Positions 35,775 to 45,041 of a stretch of DNA of 64,000 nt are shown here, in pieces (positions within the stretch are counted from its first letter, which is position 1; every line of letters starts with the position of its first letter). This DNA comes from an uncultured Algibacter sp. GTDB taxonomy: Bacteria; Bacteroidota; Bacteroidia; Flavobacteriales; Flavobacteriaceae. The stretch spans positions 1 to 64,000 of the forward strand of contig NZ_CANLGU010000004.1 in assembly GCF_947490405.1 (NCBI RefSeq). Direction: 5' to 3'. A program made the position numbers and the translations under genes. The notes beneath the pieces were generated by a model, which made no database searches, was not told the origin of the DNA, and was given only the letters and a program-made list of their open reading frames with translations.

Positions 35775-36831
35775 ACCTATAGCTATACATTTACCTCAAT
35801 TTCATCCTACACCAGAAAATGATGCTTGGTGGGGTAAAGGTTTTACAGAATGGACTAATGTTACTAAAACAACACCAAGGTTCGAGGAGCATTATCAACC
35901 ACATTTACCAGCAGATTTAGGGTTTTACGATTTACGATTAGAAGAAGCAAGATTAGCACAAGAAGCTTTGGCAAAAGCTTACGGAATTCATGGCTTTTGT
36001 TATTACCACTATTGGTTTAATGGTAAAAAAATGCTGTATGAACCTTTGGATAGAAAATTAAAAAATTCAAAGGAAGATTTGCCATTTATGATGTGTTGGG
36101 CTAATGAAGATTGGACAAGAGCTTGGGAAGCTTCTGAGAATAAAGTATTACTAAAACAAGATTATGGTTTTGATGATGATTTAAATCACATAAAATATCT
36201 ATTAACTTATTTTAAAGATTCTCGATATATTAGGGTTAATGATAAACCAGTATTTATAGTGTATCGTCCAGAATTGTTTCCTGATATTAAAAAGACCATT
36301 CAAATATGGCGAGATGAAGCTAAAAAGTCAGGTTTGCCAGATTTGTATTTAGGGTATGCACAAAAATCACAATTGGAGTTTTTGTCTGAAGGATTCGATT
36401 TTGCTTTTGAGTTTCAACCCAATTTTGGAAGGTTACCCAAACCCTTAGGAAATCATGCTTTGAAAAGAATAAAAAGTAAAGTTTTAGCAAAAATGGGATT
36501 CGAAGTAAATGGGATATCGTCGGTTTATGATTATCAAACCTATGCTAATGTTCAAAAAAATGAAGCTTATAAAGCTCCAGTGTATCCTGGTGCGACTCCA
36601 ATGTGGGACAACTCAGCAAGGAAAAACAAAGCATTTATATTGCATCAATCTTCTCCAGAAAAATATAAAGATTGGTTAAAGCACATTAAAGAAAATTACC
36701 CATGGAACGAGGTGCCAGAAAATTTTGTTTTTATAAATGCGTGGAATGAGTGGGCAGAAGGAAACCATCTTGAACCATGCCAGAAATGGGGAACAGAATA
36801 TTTAGAGGTTACTAAAGAAGTTTTTCAATAA
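35758..36831 (+). CDS. WbsX-like, GH99-related protein
   Basis: This 357-residue protein belongs to the WbsX family, found in O-antigen and capsule clusters and distantly related to GH99 endomannosidases. It begins PIAIHLPQFHPTPENDAWWG, with GFTEWTNV, GFCYYHYWF and the late FINAWNEWAEGNHLEP block. No signal peptide is present, so it acts in the cytoplasm. Some members are described as glycosyltransferases, and the chemistry is not settled. The stop and the next start share one base. Confidence 0.9.
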   Translation: MSEKIKPIAIHLPQFHPTPENDAWWGKGFTEWTNVTKTTPRFEEHYQPHLPADLGFYDLRLEEARLAQEALAKAYGIHGFCYYHYWFNGKKMLYEPLDRKLKNSKEDLPFMMCWANEDWTRAWEASENKVLLKQDYGFDDDLNHIKYLLTYFKDSRYIRVNDKPVFIVYRPELFPDIKKTIQIWRDEAKKSGLPDLYLGYAQKSQLEFLSEGFDFAFEFQPNFGRLPKPLGNHALKRIKSKVLAKMGFEVNGISSVYDYQTYANVQKNEAYKAPVYPGATPMWDNSARKNKAFILHQSSPEKYKDWLKHIKENYPWNEVPENFVFINAWNEWAEGNHLEPCQKWGTEYLEVTKEVFQ

Positions 36832-37742
36832 TGTCTGAAATTACAGTTAGTATATTTATGCTTACATATAACCAAGAGCAGTATATTGCTCAGGCTATAG
36901 ACAGTGTTTTAATGCAAAAAACTAACTTTAATTTTCAATTAGTTATTGGTGAAGATTGTAGTAAAGATTCTACTCGGAAAATCTGTGAATCTTTTGCAGA
37001 ACAATATCCCGAAAAGATAAAATTACTACCAGCATTAAATGAAAATATTGGATTAATAAAAAACTATCTTAGAACAATAAAAGCTTGTACTGGTAAATAT
37101 ATTGCTATTTGTGATGGGGATGACTATTGGATTGATGATGAGAAATTACAAAAACAAGTTGATTTTTTAGAAGCTCATCCAGCGTGTTCTATTGTTGGAA
37201 CAAACTTTAAAAGACTATACAGCGATGGCAATTTAAAGGCTGTAGAAAAAGAAAGGTTAAAACCCAGTTTCACTTTTGATGATTTAATTTTTGAAAATAT
37301 AATAACATCAGTTACAGTGATGTTTAAGAATATTCAAAAGGATGACCCTGTTCCTAATTGGATAGGGAATTTTCCTTACGGCGATTGGCCTACATACCTT
37401 TGGACTATTAAAAAATCTGGAAATATTCAGTTTTTAGAAGATGTTACTGCTGTTTATAGAACAGATATTGGTATTTCAGCTAAAATTAGAAAAACCCATA
37501 GTGAAACAGCAAAAGTAAATTTAGAAATTGTAAAATATGTGGCTGCAGATCCTAATTTTTCTGATAAAATAAAAGTGATTAAAAAAAGTGTATTAGAGCA
37601 TAAAAAAGGGTTAATAGCTTGTTATAACAGAGAAAAACAATATTTTAAGGCATTCCAAGTTTTAGCTGAAGCGCTATTCTCAAACTCAAAACCATTACAT
37701 TTAATAAAGTATTATTTATATTCACTTAAGCAATCTATTTAA
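36831..37742 (+). CDS. Family 2 glycosyltransferase
   Basis: This is a 303-residue GT-A enzyme. TVSIFMLTYNQEQYIAQAI, LVIGEDCSKDSTRKI and AICDGDDYWID (DxD, about residue 98) define it. A PNWIGNFPYGDWPTYLW block in the acceptor half is typical of glycosyltransferases with an N-terminal GEDxS variant. Its ATG overlaps the WbsX stop by one base. Confidence 0.9.
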   Translation: MSEITVSIFMLTYNQEQYIAQAIDSVLMQKTNFNFQLVIGEDCSKDSTRKICESFAEQYPEKIKLLPALNENIGLIKNYLRTIKACTGKYIAICDGDDYWIDDEKLQKQVDFLEAHPACSIVGTNFKRLYSDGNLKAVEKERLKPSFTFDDLIFENIITSVTVMFKNIQKDDPVPNWIGNFPYGDWPTYLWTIKKSGNIQFLEDVTAVYRTDIGISAKIRKTHSETAKVNLEIVKYVAADPNFSDKIKVIKKSVLEHKKGLIACYNREKQYFKAFQVLAEALFSNSKPLHLIKYYLYSLKQSI

Positions 37743-37748
37743 CAAACT

Positions 37749-38816
37749 ATGATTACTATTGTTTTAACAAATAGAAATAGAGATTCAAGGCTAATTAAGC
37801 GTTGTTTAAAGTCGTTGGAAAACCAATCAAATACAGATTTTCACTGCGTTATAGTAGATTATGGTTCTTCTGAAAAGCAACTCAAGGATTTGGAAATTTT
37901 TATAAAAGATTTTAAACACATTAATCTAATTTCTTGTGAAACTTCTGAACAATTGTGGTGTAAATCCAGAGCTATAAACATTGCTTTACAGTCTTGTAAT
38001 ACGTCTTATTTTTTTGTGGGTGATATTGATATGATATACCATCCCGATTTTATTGAAACATTAAATCAATACCAAACAAAGGCAGACGCTACATATTTTC
38101 AAGTTGGATTTTTAAGCGAAGAGGAATCAAAAAAAGAAAAGGTATTTAACGAATTTGAGATAAACTTTAAGTCTACCAGAGAAGCCACTGGAATGACACT
38201 TTATAATACAAATGTTTTAAAACATATAAATGGTTATGATGAGTTTTATCATGGTTGGGGTAGTGAAGATACCGATGTTCATATAAGGTTAAAAAATGCT
38301 AATAAACAGGTGTTTTATTATGAAAAAAGCGTGTTAATACTCCATCAGTGGCATCCTAAAATATATAGAAGTACATCGAGTTTAGAGCCTTTTCACTCCA
38401 AACTTGAAACTATAAATCAAAAGTATTTAGAGTTTACAAAAAGGAGTGGCAATACTAAAGCAAATCAGAACCAAAACTGGGGCTATTACAAGCCGGAGGA
38501 TTATAAGAAATTAAAGGGTGTAGAAGTAGTGTTTAATATAACCAATGAGCTTTCAGAAGTTAAAGGGCTTTTAAGTAATTTGTTGATGTATAGTTCAAAT
38601 AAAGTTGTTTCTATATCTGTAAAGAAACACCCAGAATATAAAAGTATAAAACATGTTGCTAAAAAGGTTTTAGATAAAAAAGTAAAAACGTTTTTAGATA
38701 TGCAAGAGGTTAATGATTTACTTTTAGAATGTATTATTTTAAATTTCAGAAATGCCCCTTATCAGTATAATTTTGATAGTAGTAGTCAAAACATCTCATT
38801 AATTATTAAACTGTAA
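37749..38816 (+). CDS. Family 2 glycosyltransferase with galactosyltransferase-type C-terminal half
   Basis: This is a 355-residue protein. The GT-A domain (about 1-210) has VLTNRNRDSRLIKRCL, VGDIDMIYHPDF as the metal site, and YDEFYHGWGSEDTDVHIRL, the block shared with chondroitin-polymerase and beta-galactosyltransferase-7-like enzymes. The last 100 residues (about 255-355) are a separate domain with no recognisable motif. The gene lies seven bases from each neighbour. Confidence 0.85.
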   Translation: MITIVLTNRNRDSRLIKRCLKSLENQSNTDFHCVIVDYGSSEKQLKDLEIFIKDFKHINLISCETSEQLWCKSRAINIALQSCNTSYFFVGDIDMIYHPDFIETLNQYQTKADATYFQVGFLSEEESKKEKVFNEFEINFKSTREATGMTLYNTNVLKHINGYDEFYHGWGSEDTDVHIRLKNANKQVFYYEKSVLILHQWHPKIYRSTSSLEPFHSKLETINQKYLEFTKRSGNTKANQNQNWGYYKPEDYKKLKGVEVVFNITNELSEVKGLLSNLLMYSSNKVVSISVKKHPEYKSIKHVAKKVLDKKVKTFLDMQEVNDLLLECIILNFRNAPYQYNFDSSSQNISLIIKL

Positions 38817-38823
38817 TAGTCTC

Positions 38824-39969
38824 ATGAAAATACTTATGGTGTCTATGAATTCTATTCATTTTCAAAGATGGACAGATCAATTAAAAGATTCTGGTCATGA
38901 GGTGTTTTGGTTTAATATTAGAGATGGCGGCTATTCTGAGAAGCTTCATTGGGTAAAGCAAATAACCGGATGGAAATTAAAGTTTCCTAAATTAAAAGGC
39001 AGAGTATTTGTAAAAAAAAGGTTGCCTTGGCTTTATAATAAGTTAAGTTTTTTATATGAAAATAATACAGCAAAAACCTTTGAAAAAGTACTTTTAGAAG
39101 TTAAACCCGATGTAGTACATAGTTTTGTGCTTTACGTGTCTTGCGCACCTATTTTGAAGGTGATGAATGTTTATGCCGATATAAAATGGATTTATTCTTC
39201 TTGGGGTAGTGATTTGTTTTATTTTCAGCAAAACCCCGAATACTTAAAAGATATAAAGCGGGTTCTACCAAGAGTTAACTATTTATTTACCGATTGTAAT
39301 CGTGATGTAGAATTAGCAAAAAAATATGGTTTTAATGGTAAGGTTTTAGGCGTTTTTCCAGGAGGAGGAGGGTATTCTATCGATACTTTTGAAGCATATA
39401 TTCAACCACTTGAAAATAGAAATGCCATATTAGTAAAGGGGTATCAAGGTCGCTCAGGAAGAGCTATTCCAGTTTTAAAAGCCCTTGAAGCACTTTCAGA
39501 AATAATTAATGATTTTCAAATAATCGTATTAGGAGCAGATGATGAAGTTTGTACGTTTGTCAAGCAAAGTAGTTTGATTAAAAGCAATTTAAAAATCTAT
39601 AAAAAGTCTGATATGCTGCCACATATTGAAGTTATTAAACTCATGGGGCAAGCCCTGATTTATATAGGGAATAGTAATTCTGATGGTATGCCAAATACTT
39701 TGTTAGAAGCAATAATAATGGGGGCTTTTCCAATTCAATCAAATCCTGGTGGTGCGACAGAAGATATAATTAAACATAAAAAGAACGGATTATTGATTCA
39801 AGATTGTGAGAATGTAGATTCTATTTTTAAGCTTATAGAGTTAGCGATTAGCAATCAAAGTTTACAATCTAAGGTTTTCAAAACAAATCAGGAAGACGTT
39901 AAGTTTACATTAGATAGAAATATTATAAAGAAAGAAGTAATCTCAAAATATAATTCTATTAAGATTTAA
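38824..39969 (+). CDS. Family 4 glycosyltransferase
   Basis: This 381-residue GT-B enzyme starts MKILMVSMNSIHFQRW. The acceptor half contains SSWGSDLFYF. The donor half has ILVKGYQGRSGR, NSNSDGMPNTLLEAIIMGAFPIQSNPGG and KKNGLLI. The E-x7-E motif is D-x7-E. It has no membrane segment, and the sugar is unknown. Confidence 0.88.
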   Translation: MKILMVSMNSIHFQRWTDQLKDSGHEVFWFNIRDGGYSEKLHWVKQITGWKLKFPKLKGRVFVKKRLPWLYNKLSFLYENNTAKTFEKVLLEVKPDVVHSFVLYVSCAPILKVMNVYADIKWIYSSWGSDLFYFQQNPEYLKDIKRVLPRVNYLFTDCNRDVELAKKYGFNGKVLGVFPGGGGYSIDTFEAYIQPLENRNAILVKGYQGRSGRAIPVLKALEALSEIINDFQIIVLGADDEVCTFVKQSSLIKSNLKIYKKSDMLPHIEVIKLMGQALIYIGNSNSDGMPNTLLEAIIMGAFPIQSNPGGATEDIIKHKKNGLLIQDCENVDSIFKLIELAISNQSLQSKVFKTNQEDVKFTLDRNIIKKEVISKYNSIKI

Positions 39970-39973
39970 TACC

Positions 39974-40927
39974 ATGCCCAAGTTATACAAAGCTTCTAAT
40001 TTTAAATATACGCCCTTTGACAATTTTGTTGATGGAGATTTAGAATATTTAAATAATAACAATATAACTTTTGTAGATAAAGCAAAAGATGCAGATATTA
40101 TTATTTCTCAAAATTTAAAATATTTAAAGCCTCATTTCTGGCGAGCTCTATTTGGTAAGAAGTTTCTAATTTGGACTATAGAGCCTAGATTTGATACCCA
40201 TTTTACTTCAGAAGTAAAAGAACTTTTTGGATTAATAAAATGCCATGTTATGAATATTTACACCAGAGATGTTTTTGTTTCAAATGTTACTTTTTTTACA
40301 GGCATATTTGGTGAACACCTTCATACCTTACCCCAAGATTTTAAATTAAAAACAAAAAAAACAATCGCATTAATGTCTTATTATAAAGGCCTTAATTCTG
40401 AACCACTTATTAAAAATGGTGTAAATATCGATTTAATTGGTTTGAGATCTAAAATATGTATTGAAGGCTATAAGTTAGGGGTTGTAGACGTATTTGGTAA
40501 AGGCTGGCCAGATGGTATTTCTAAAGAAGATTCTAGAGATGGTGTCTATTTTTATCGTAAAAAAGAATTGATGGCAGATTATCAATTCAATTTATGTTTT
40601 GAAAATACAGCTACCCATAACTACATGACAGAAAAAATATGGGATAGTATACTAACCTATTGTTTACCCATTTATTACGGAAAGCATACGAATGCTTATG
40701 AGCTATTTCCTGAAAACAGTTTTATTGATTACTCTAAATTTGATAGCCCTGAAGCGTTATTTCAATTTATTGATAATATGTCTGATGCAGAATATATTGA
40801 ACGTATTAATAAATGTATAACCGTTTATAATACCTTATGCGATAAAAGAGAAGAATTAATAAAAAACGGAAGAGGAAAAGTTCTTGAAAACATTGTTGCA
40901 AAAGCTAATGCGATAGTTGCAAACTAA
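39974..40927 (+). CDS. GT10 family (alpha-1,3/4) fucosyltransferase
   Basis: This 317-residue enzyme carries the GT10 signature FNLCFENTATHNYMTEKIWD followed by LPIYYG, which binds GDP-fucose. FLIWTIEPRF lies earlier and VFGKGWPDG in the middle. It is expected to transfer L-fucose to GlcNAc or a related sugar. No GDP-fucose synthesis genes are in this window. The convergent minus-strand gene downstream is also fucosyltransferase-like. Confidence 0.9.
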   Translation: MPKLYKASNFKYTPFDNFVDGDLEYLNNNNITFVDKAKDADIIISQNLKYLKPHFWRALFGKKFLIWTIEPRFDTHFTSEVKELFGLIKCHVMNIYTRDVFVSNVTFFTGIFGEHLHTLPQDFKLKTKKTIALMSYYKGLNSEPLIKNGVNIDLIGLRSKICIEGYKLGVVDVFGKGWPDGISKEDSRDGVYFYRKKELMADYQFNLCFENTATHNYMTEKIWDSILTYCLPIYYGKHTNAYELFPENSFIDYSKFDSPEALFQFIDNMSDAEYIERINKCITVYNTLCDKREELIKNGRGKVLENIVAKANAIVAN

Positions 40928-40948
40928 TAAGTAGATAGTATTTGTAAA

Positions 40949-41902
40949 TTATCCAGGATACCATGTTTTATCCATAGAATAGCTGTTTTCATTATTTCTA
41001 ACAAGAGTTACAAATCTAGATAAGTTGCTAGAGTTAGTACCAATAAAGTATTTTGAGTTACTTAACAAAATGGCATCATTTAGTACGTCTAAAACCTCTT
41101 TACTTTTTAAATTTTTGTCTTTTAAATTGTTATAAGTTGTTTGGTTGTATCCATTCTTTGTTGGTGCACATAAAGTTTTAAAAACAAACTCATGATATTT
41201 TAATTTAATAGATTCAATAAGGCTGTAATCATCAGTACAAACAATAAAACTTTTTATTGAATTGTCTATTTCAATTGCTTTTTCAATGTAATCTGTAAAT
41301 TGAATTTCTTCTGCTTCTTTATTATTTCCAAAAACTTTATCACCTCTTCTTATATGCAATCCAAAACTGTTTTTCGAAAATTCTACAGTTTCTTTATCAG
41401 AAACAATTAAATTGTTTTTAGTTAGTTTATTAAAATCTAAAATAATGGGGTAGATGTTTTGTAAAGCATGAAATATATCACCATCAATATTTAATTCTGG
41501 AATTAAAAAAGTTTTGTTTAAAAAGCTAGGATGCTTTATTATTTTCCAATAATGAGTTTGAACTAAATCTATTTTTTTTACATTTTTAAAGTAAAGTGCT
41601 GCTATTTTTTCAACTCTAGTTAAATCAAAAATTGATTTTGAAGGTAAGGTTACAAGTCCATTATATTCTTTAATAATAGGATTAAAATAATCATTCCAAT
41701 TGCCGCTTGCCCAATTTTTTGAAGAGAGTTTAATATTAATATTATTATCAATACAATAGAGAACTGCTAAAGCTAAATTGTTTATTTCAGAAAAGAAACC
41801 ACGATTAGTAAGCGGAAAAATTAATTCTTGGTTATTATGCTTTTTGTTTAGTGTAAGAAAGGATTTTATAAGTTCGTTACTAGTAAAATTATCAAATAGC
41901 AT
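40949..41902 (-). CDS. Fucosyltransferase-like protein (GT23/GT11 type)
   Basis: This 317-residue protein contains SFGLHIRRGDKVFG (about residue 186), the GDP-fucose site shared by alpha-1,6-, alpha-1,2- and protein O-fucosyltransferases. SKYFIGTNSSNLSRFVTLV near the end resembles the NodZ/FUT8 pattern. It is the only minus-strand gene inside the polysaccharide locus, convergent with the GT10 gene (21-base gap) and divergent from the nucleotidyltransferase. Family choice among GT11, GT23 and relatives is uncertain. Confidence 0.7.
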   Translation of the reverse strand: MLFDNFTSNELIKSFLTLNKKHNNQELIFPLTNRGFFSEINNLALAVLYCIDNNINIKLSSKNWASGNWNDYFNPIIKEYNGLVTLPSKSIFDLTRVEKIAALYFKNVKKIDLVQTHYWKIIKHPSFLNKTFLIPELNIDGDIFHALQNIYPIILDFNKLTKNNLIVSDKETVEFSKNSFGLHIRRGDKVFGNNKEAEEIQFTDYIEKAIEIDNSIKSFIVCTDDYSLIESIKLKYHEFVFKTLCAPTKNGYNQTTYNNLKDKNLKSKEVLDVLNDAILLSNSKYFIGTNSSNLSRFVTLVRNNENSYSMDKTWYPG

Positions 41903-41970
41903 GGTGTATATTTATGGGTAAAAATAAGTTAATTACACTTAAAATAAATAAATTGCAAAAAATAAGATTA

Positions 41971-43128
41971 ATGTCTAGAAAAATAGGATTTATTCCACTA
42001 CGTAAAGGATCAAAAGGTATATCTAACAAGAATAAAAGAAAAATGGTTGGGAGACCATTATTTACTTGGGTTTTAGGTGAAGCTATTTTTTCTAATCTTG
42101 ACGAAGTTGTAGTTTACACCGATGACGAAGGCATTATTGATTTTATTAAAAAAGAATATCATTGGACTAATAAGGTAAGAGCTTTAAAGCGTAGTGATGT
42201 AAGTGCTACGGATAAGGCATCAACAGAAACAGCTATTATTGAGTATTGCGAGTCTATTAATTATGATTTTGATGCATTTTGTTTATTACAAGCAACATCT
42301 CCTTTTACCAAAAAAGAAGATATTAACTCATGTTTGTTTAAGCTTGATGGTAATATAGATTCTGCATTAACCGTTGTTAATACACATCGTTTTTTATGGG
42401 ATAAAAACGGGAAACCATTAAATTACAATCCTTTACAAAGACCAAGACGTCAAGATTTTGAAGGACTGTTAATTGAAAATGGTGCTGTTTATACAATTAC
42501 CAAGCAAGCATTAAAAAAACATCAAAATAGAATAGGTGATAATACAGCTATTGTGAAAATGCCAGAAGATTCATTATTAGAAATTGATAGTGAATCTGAT
42601 TGGGTTGCGGTTGAAAGTTTATTAATAGAAAGGCAAAAACGAGAAAAAAAGTCAGACAAAATCACACATGTAGTTTTAGATGTTGATGGTGTTTTTACTG
42701 ATGGCACTATAACTTATACAAAAGAAGGCGAACATACCAAAAGCTTTGATATGCGTGATGGTATGGGACTTGAGATTTTAAGACAGTTTAATGTTGCAGT
42801 TATGATTATGACTTCAGAAAACTCCCAATTAGTAGCTAGGCGCATGGAAAAACTAAAGCTAAATTACGTGTTTCTTGGTGTAAAAGATAAACATACCTTA
42901 TTAAAAAATATTGTTGCTGATGCAGGTATATCTTTAAGTAATGTGGCTTATGTTGGTGATGATGTTAACGATTTAACAAATATTTGCAGTGTAGGTTGGT
43001 CTTTAGCTCCAAATAATGCTACAGATATAGTTAAAACCCATGCTGATATTGTATTATCAAAAAATTCTGGAGCAGGTGCTATACGAGAAGCTTGTGAGTT
43101 TGTTATGAATTACAATAAAAGATTTTAA
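41971..43128 (+). CDS. CMP-nonulosonate synthetase fused to KdsC-type HAD phosphatase
   Basis: From ATG 41971 the protein begins MSRKIGFIPLRKGSKGI, the CTP-binding loop of acylneuraminate cytidylyltransferases, with FCLLQATSPF later. After about residue 225 a HAD phosphatase follows, with DVDGVFTDGTITY, the TSENS motif and YVGDDVNDL. The two halves together remove a phosphate from a nonulosonate 9-phosphate and activate the product with CMP. Animal CMAS proteins have the same order. The longer ATG at 41914 adds 19 non-conserved residues. The synthase lies at 44165. Confidence 0.9.
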   Translation: MSRKIGFIPLRKGSKGISNKNKRKMVGRPLFTWVLGEAIFSNLDEVVVYTDDEGIIDFIKKEYHWTNKVRALKRSDVSATDKASTETAIIEYCESINYDFDAFCLLQATSPFTKKEDINSCLFKLDGNIDSALTVVNTHRFLWDKNGKPLNYNPLQRPRRQDFEGLLIENGAVYTITKQALKKHQNRIGDNTAIVKMPEDSLLEIDSESDWVAVESLLIERQKREKKSDKITHVVLDVDGVFTDGTITYTKEGEHTKSFDMRDGMGLEILRQFNVAVMIMTSENSQLVARRMEKLKLNYVFLGVKDKHTLLKNIVADAGISLSNVAYVGDDVNDLTNICSVGWSLAPNNATDIVKTHADIVLSKNSGAGAIREACEFVMNYNKRF

Positions 43129-43187
43129 TTTAATCATAACCTTTAATTAAAAGCCTTAAATTTTATTACTAGTTTGTAATCATACCT

Positions 43188-43973
43188 ATGAAGAAGATAT
43201 TTAGAAATACAATCAATTGGGTGTTAAGAAAATTTGGATTCACAACTTTATCAATTAAGAATCTTGATATGTTAGTTTCAAAAAGAAAGATAGCCGAAGA
43301 GTATATATTCTTGCAAAAATACCCTGTTTCACTTATTGAAAAATATTTAAAATACAAGACTTTATCAAATGCACAATTAAAACAGGATTTATTCGCTTTA
43401 ATGGAGTCTAAATTCAAACAAGATGGATATTTTGTTGAATTTGGAGCTACTAATGGAATTTCATTAAGCAATACTTATCTATTAGAAAAAGAATTCAATT
43501 GGATAGGTATTTTGGCAGAGCCATCAAAATATTGGCATGGAGAACTAGCTTTAAATAGACAATCAATAATAGATAAAAGATGTGTATGGAAAGATAGTGG
43601 CGAAAAATTAGCTTTTGTTGAGGTTGAAAACGCTATTTTATCAACCGTAAAAGGGTTTGGCGAAGATGATGCCCATAGTGAAAGACGAAAAGACAGTATA
43701 AGCTATACGGTAGAATCTATTTCTTTAAATGATTTACTTGACTATCATAAAGCACCAAAAATTATAGATTATTTATCGATTGATACCGAAGGAAGTGAAT
43801 TAGTAATTCTTGAAGGATTTGATTTTACTAAGTACAAATTTAGATCTATTACTGTTGAACATAATTTTTCTAAAAACAGAAGTGGAATTTATAAATTATT
43901 AACAAATGCTGGCTATGAACGTGTTTTTGAAGATTTTTCTAGCTATGATGATTGGTATAAACTAAAAGAATAA
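43188..43973 (+). CDS. FkbM-family methyltransferase
   Basis: This 261-residue SAM enzyme has GYFVEFGATNGISLSNTYLL, AEPSKYW and LSIDTEGSELVILEGF, the FkbM hallmark, followed by ITVEHNF. The N-terminal 60 residues are basic. It sits between the two nonulosonate genes, so a nonulosonate or its neighbouring sugar is a possible methyl acceptor. Within the class it resembles the SAM-binding group with YxVEFGA rather than the VIDxGAN type at 34075. Confidence 0.85.
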   Translation: MKKIFRNTINWVLRKFGFTTLSIKNLDMLVSKRKIAEEYIFLQKYPVSLIEKYLKYKTLSNAQLKQDLFALMESKFKQDGYFVEFGATNGISLSNTYLLEKEFNWIGILAEPSKYWHGELALNRQSIIDKRCVWKDSGEKLAFVEVENAILSTVKGFGEDDAHSERRKDSISYTVESISLNDLLDYHKAPKIIDYLSIDTEGSELVILEGFDFTKYKFRSITVEHNFSKNRSGIYKLLTNAGYERVFEDFSSYDDWYKLKE

Positions 43974-44164
43974 TTTTTTTAATGCTAAATTATAGCATCA
44001 AACGACTACAATTTTTAAACATTTTAAGTGTTCAAATATTAATAAATTGCTTGAAACCTCATTCATTTAAAATTCAATTTTTCTATATCCTTTTTTGATT
44101 TTTAAAAATGTATTTTAGCCGAAATAATTAACTTTTGATTGCTAGATTAAAATAAATAATTACA

Positions 44165-45040
44165 ATGAATTCGTATAAAAAACCATATATCATTGCAGAA
44201 ATTGGTTGTAATCATAAAGGTGATATAGAAATAGCGAAAGAGCTTATTAAAGTAGCTAAAATATTCTGTAATGTTGATGCAGTTAAGTTTCAAAAACGAA
44301 ATAATAAAGAATTATTAACAGAGGAGCAATACAATCAACCGCACCCAAACCCCATGAATTCTTATGGTGATACTTACGGAGCGCATAGGGAGTTTTTAGA
44401 GTTTGATATTAATCAACACCAGGAATTAAAAAACTATTGCGAAGAGATAGGTATCACATATTCAACATCTGTTTGGGATTTAACATCAGCTAAAGAAATA
44501 GTATCATTAAATCCTGATTTTATTAAAATACCTTCAGCATGTAATAATAATGTTGTTATGTTGGAGTGGTTATGCGATAGTTATAAAGGTGAGTTGCATA
44601 TTTCAACAGGAATGACAACAAAGGATGAGATTAAAGATTTGGTTAATCTTTTCAAAAGAAAAAATAGAAACCAAGATTTGGTACTTTATAATTGTACATC
44701 GGGCTATCCTGTGCCGTTTGGAGATGTATGTCTTTTAGATATTAATTTATTGAACAAGGAATATGGTGATGATGTTAAGCATATTGGCTTTTCTGGACAC
44801 CATTTAGGAATCGCTGTAGATGTTGCTGCTTATACTTTAGGAGCCAATATTATTGAAAGACATTATACTATTGATAGAACTTGGAAAGGAACCGATCATG
44901 CAGCATCTCTAGAGCCAATGGGGTTGCGTAAGCTAAGTAGAGATGTTAATGCGGTTTATAAAGCACTTCAATTTAAAAATCAAGATATTTTGCCTATTGA
45001 ACAAGTGCAGCGTGATAAGTTGAAAAATCAAAAAGGATAG
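44165..45040 (+). CDS. NeuB-family nonulosonate synthase lacking the SAF domain
   Basis: This 291-residue TIM-barrel enzyme condenses PEP with a six-carbon sugar. YIIAEIGCNHKGDIEIAKELI, VDAVKFQKRN, the IKIPSACN strand, HISTGMTT, GFSGHHLG and IIERHYTIDRTWKGTDHAASLEP match the catalytic core. NeuB proteins normally run to about 345 residues with a C-terminal SAF (antifreeze-like) domain. This one ends shortly after the core. A gap of 190 AT-rich bases precedes it and may hold a promoter. Confidence 0.88.
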   Translation: MNSYKKPYIIAEIGCNHKGDIEIAKELIKVAKIFCNVDAVKFQKRNNKELLTEEQYNQPHPNPMNSYGDTYGAHREFLEFDINQHQELKNYCEEIGITYSTSVWDLTSAKEIVSLNPDFIKIPSACNNNVVMLEWLCDSYKGELHISTGMTTKDEIKDLVNLFKRKNRNQDLVLYNCTSGYPVPFGDVCLLDINLLNKEYGDDVKHIGFSGHHLGIAVDVAAYTLGANIIERHYTIDRTWKGTDHAASLEPMGLRKLSRDVNAVYKALQFKNQDILPIEQVQRDKLKNQKG

Positions 45041-45041
45041 T

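Noticed and set aside
43982-43998. ATGCTA-AATTA-TAGCAT hairpin as a terminator after the FkbM gene
   Set aside because: The stem is only six AT-rich base pairs and no T run follows it.
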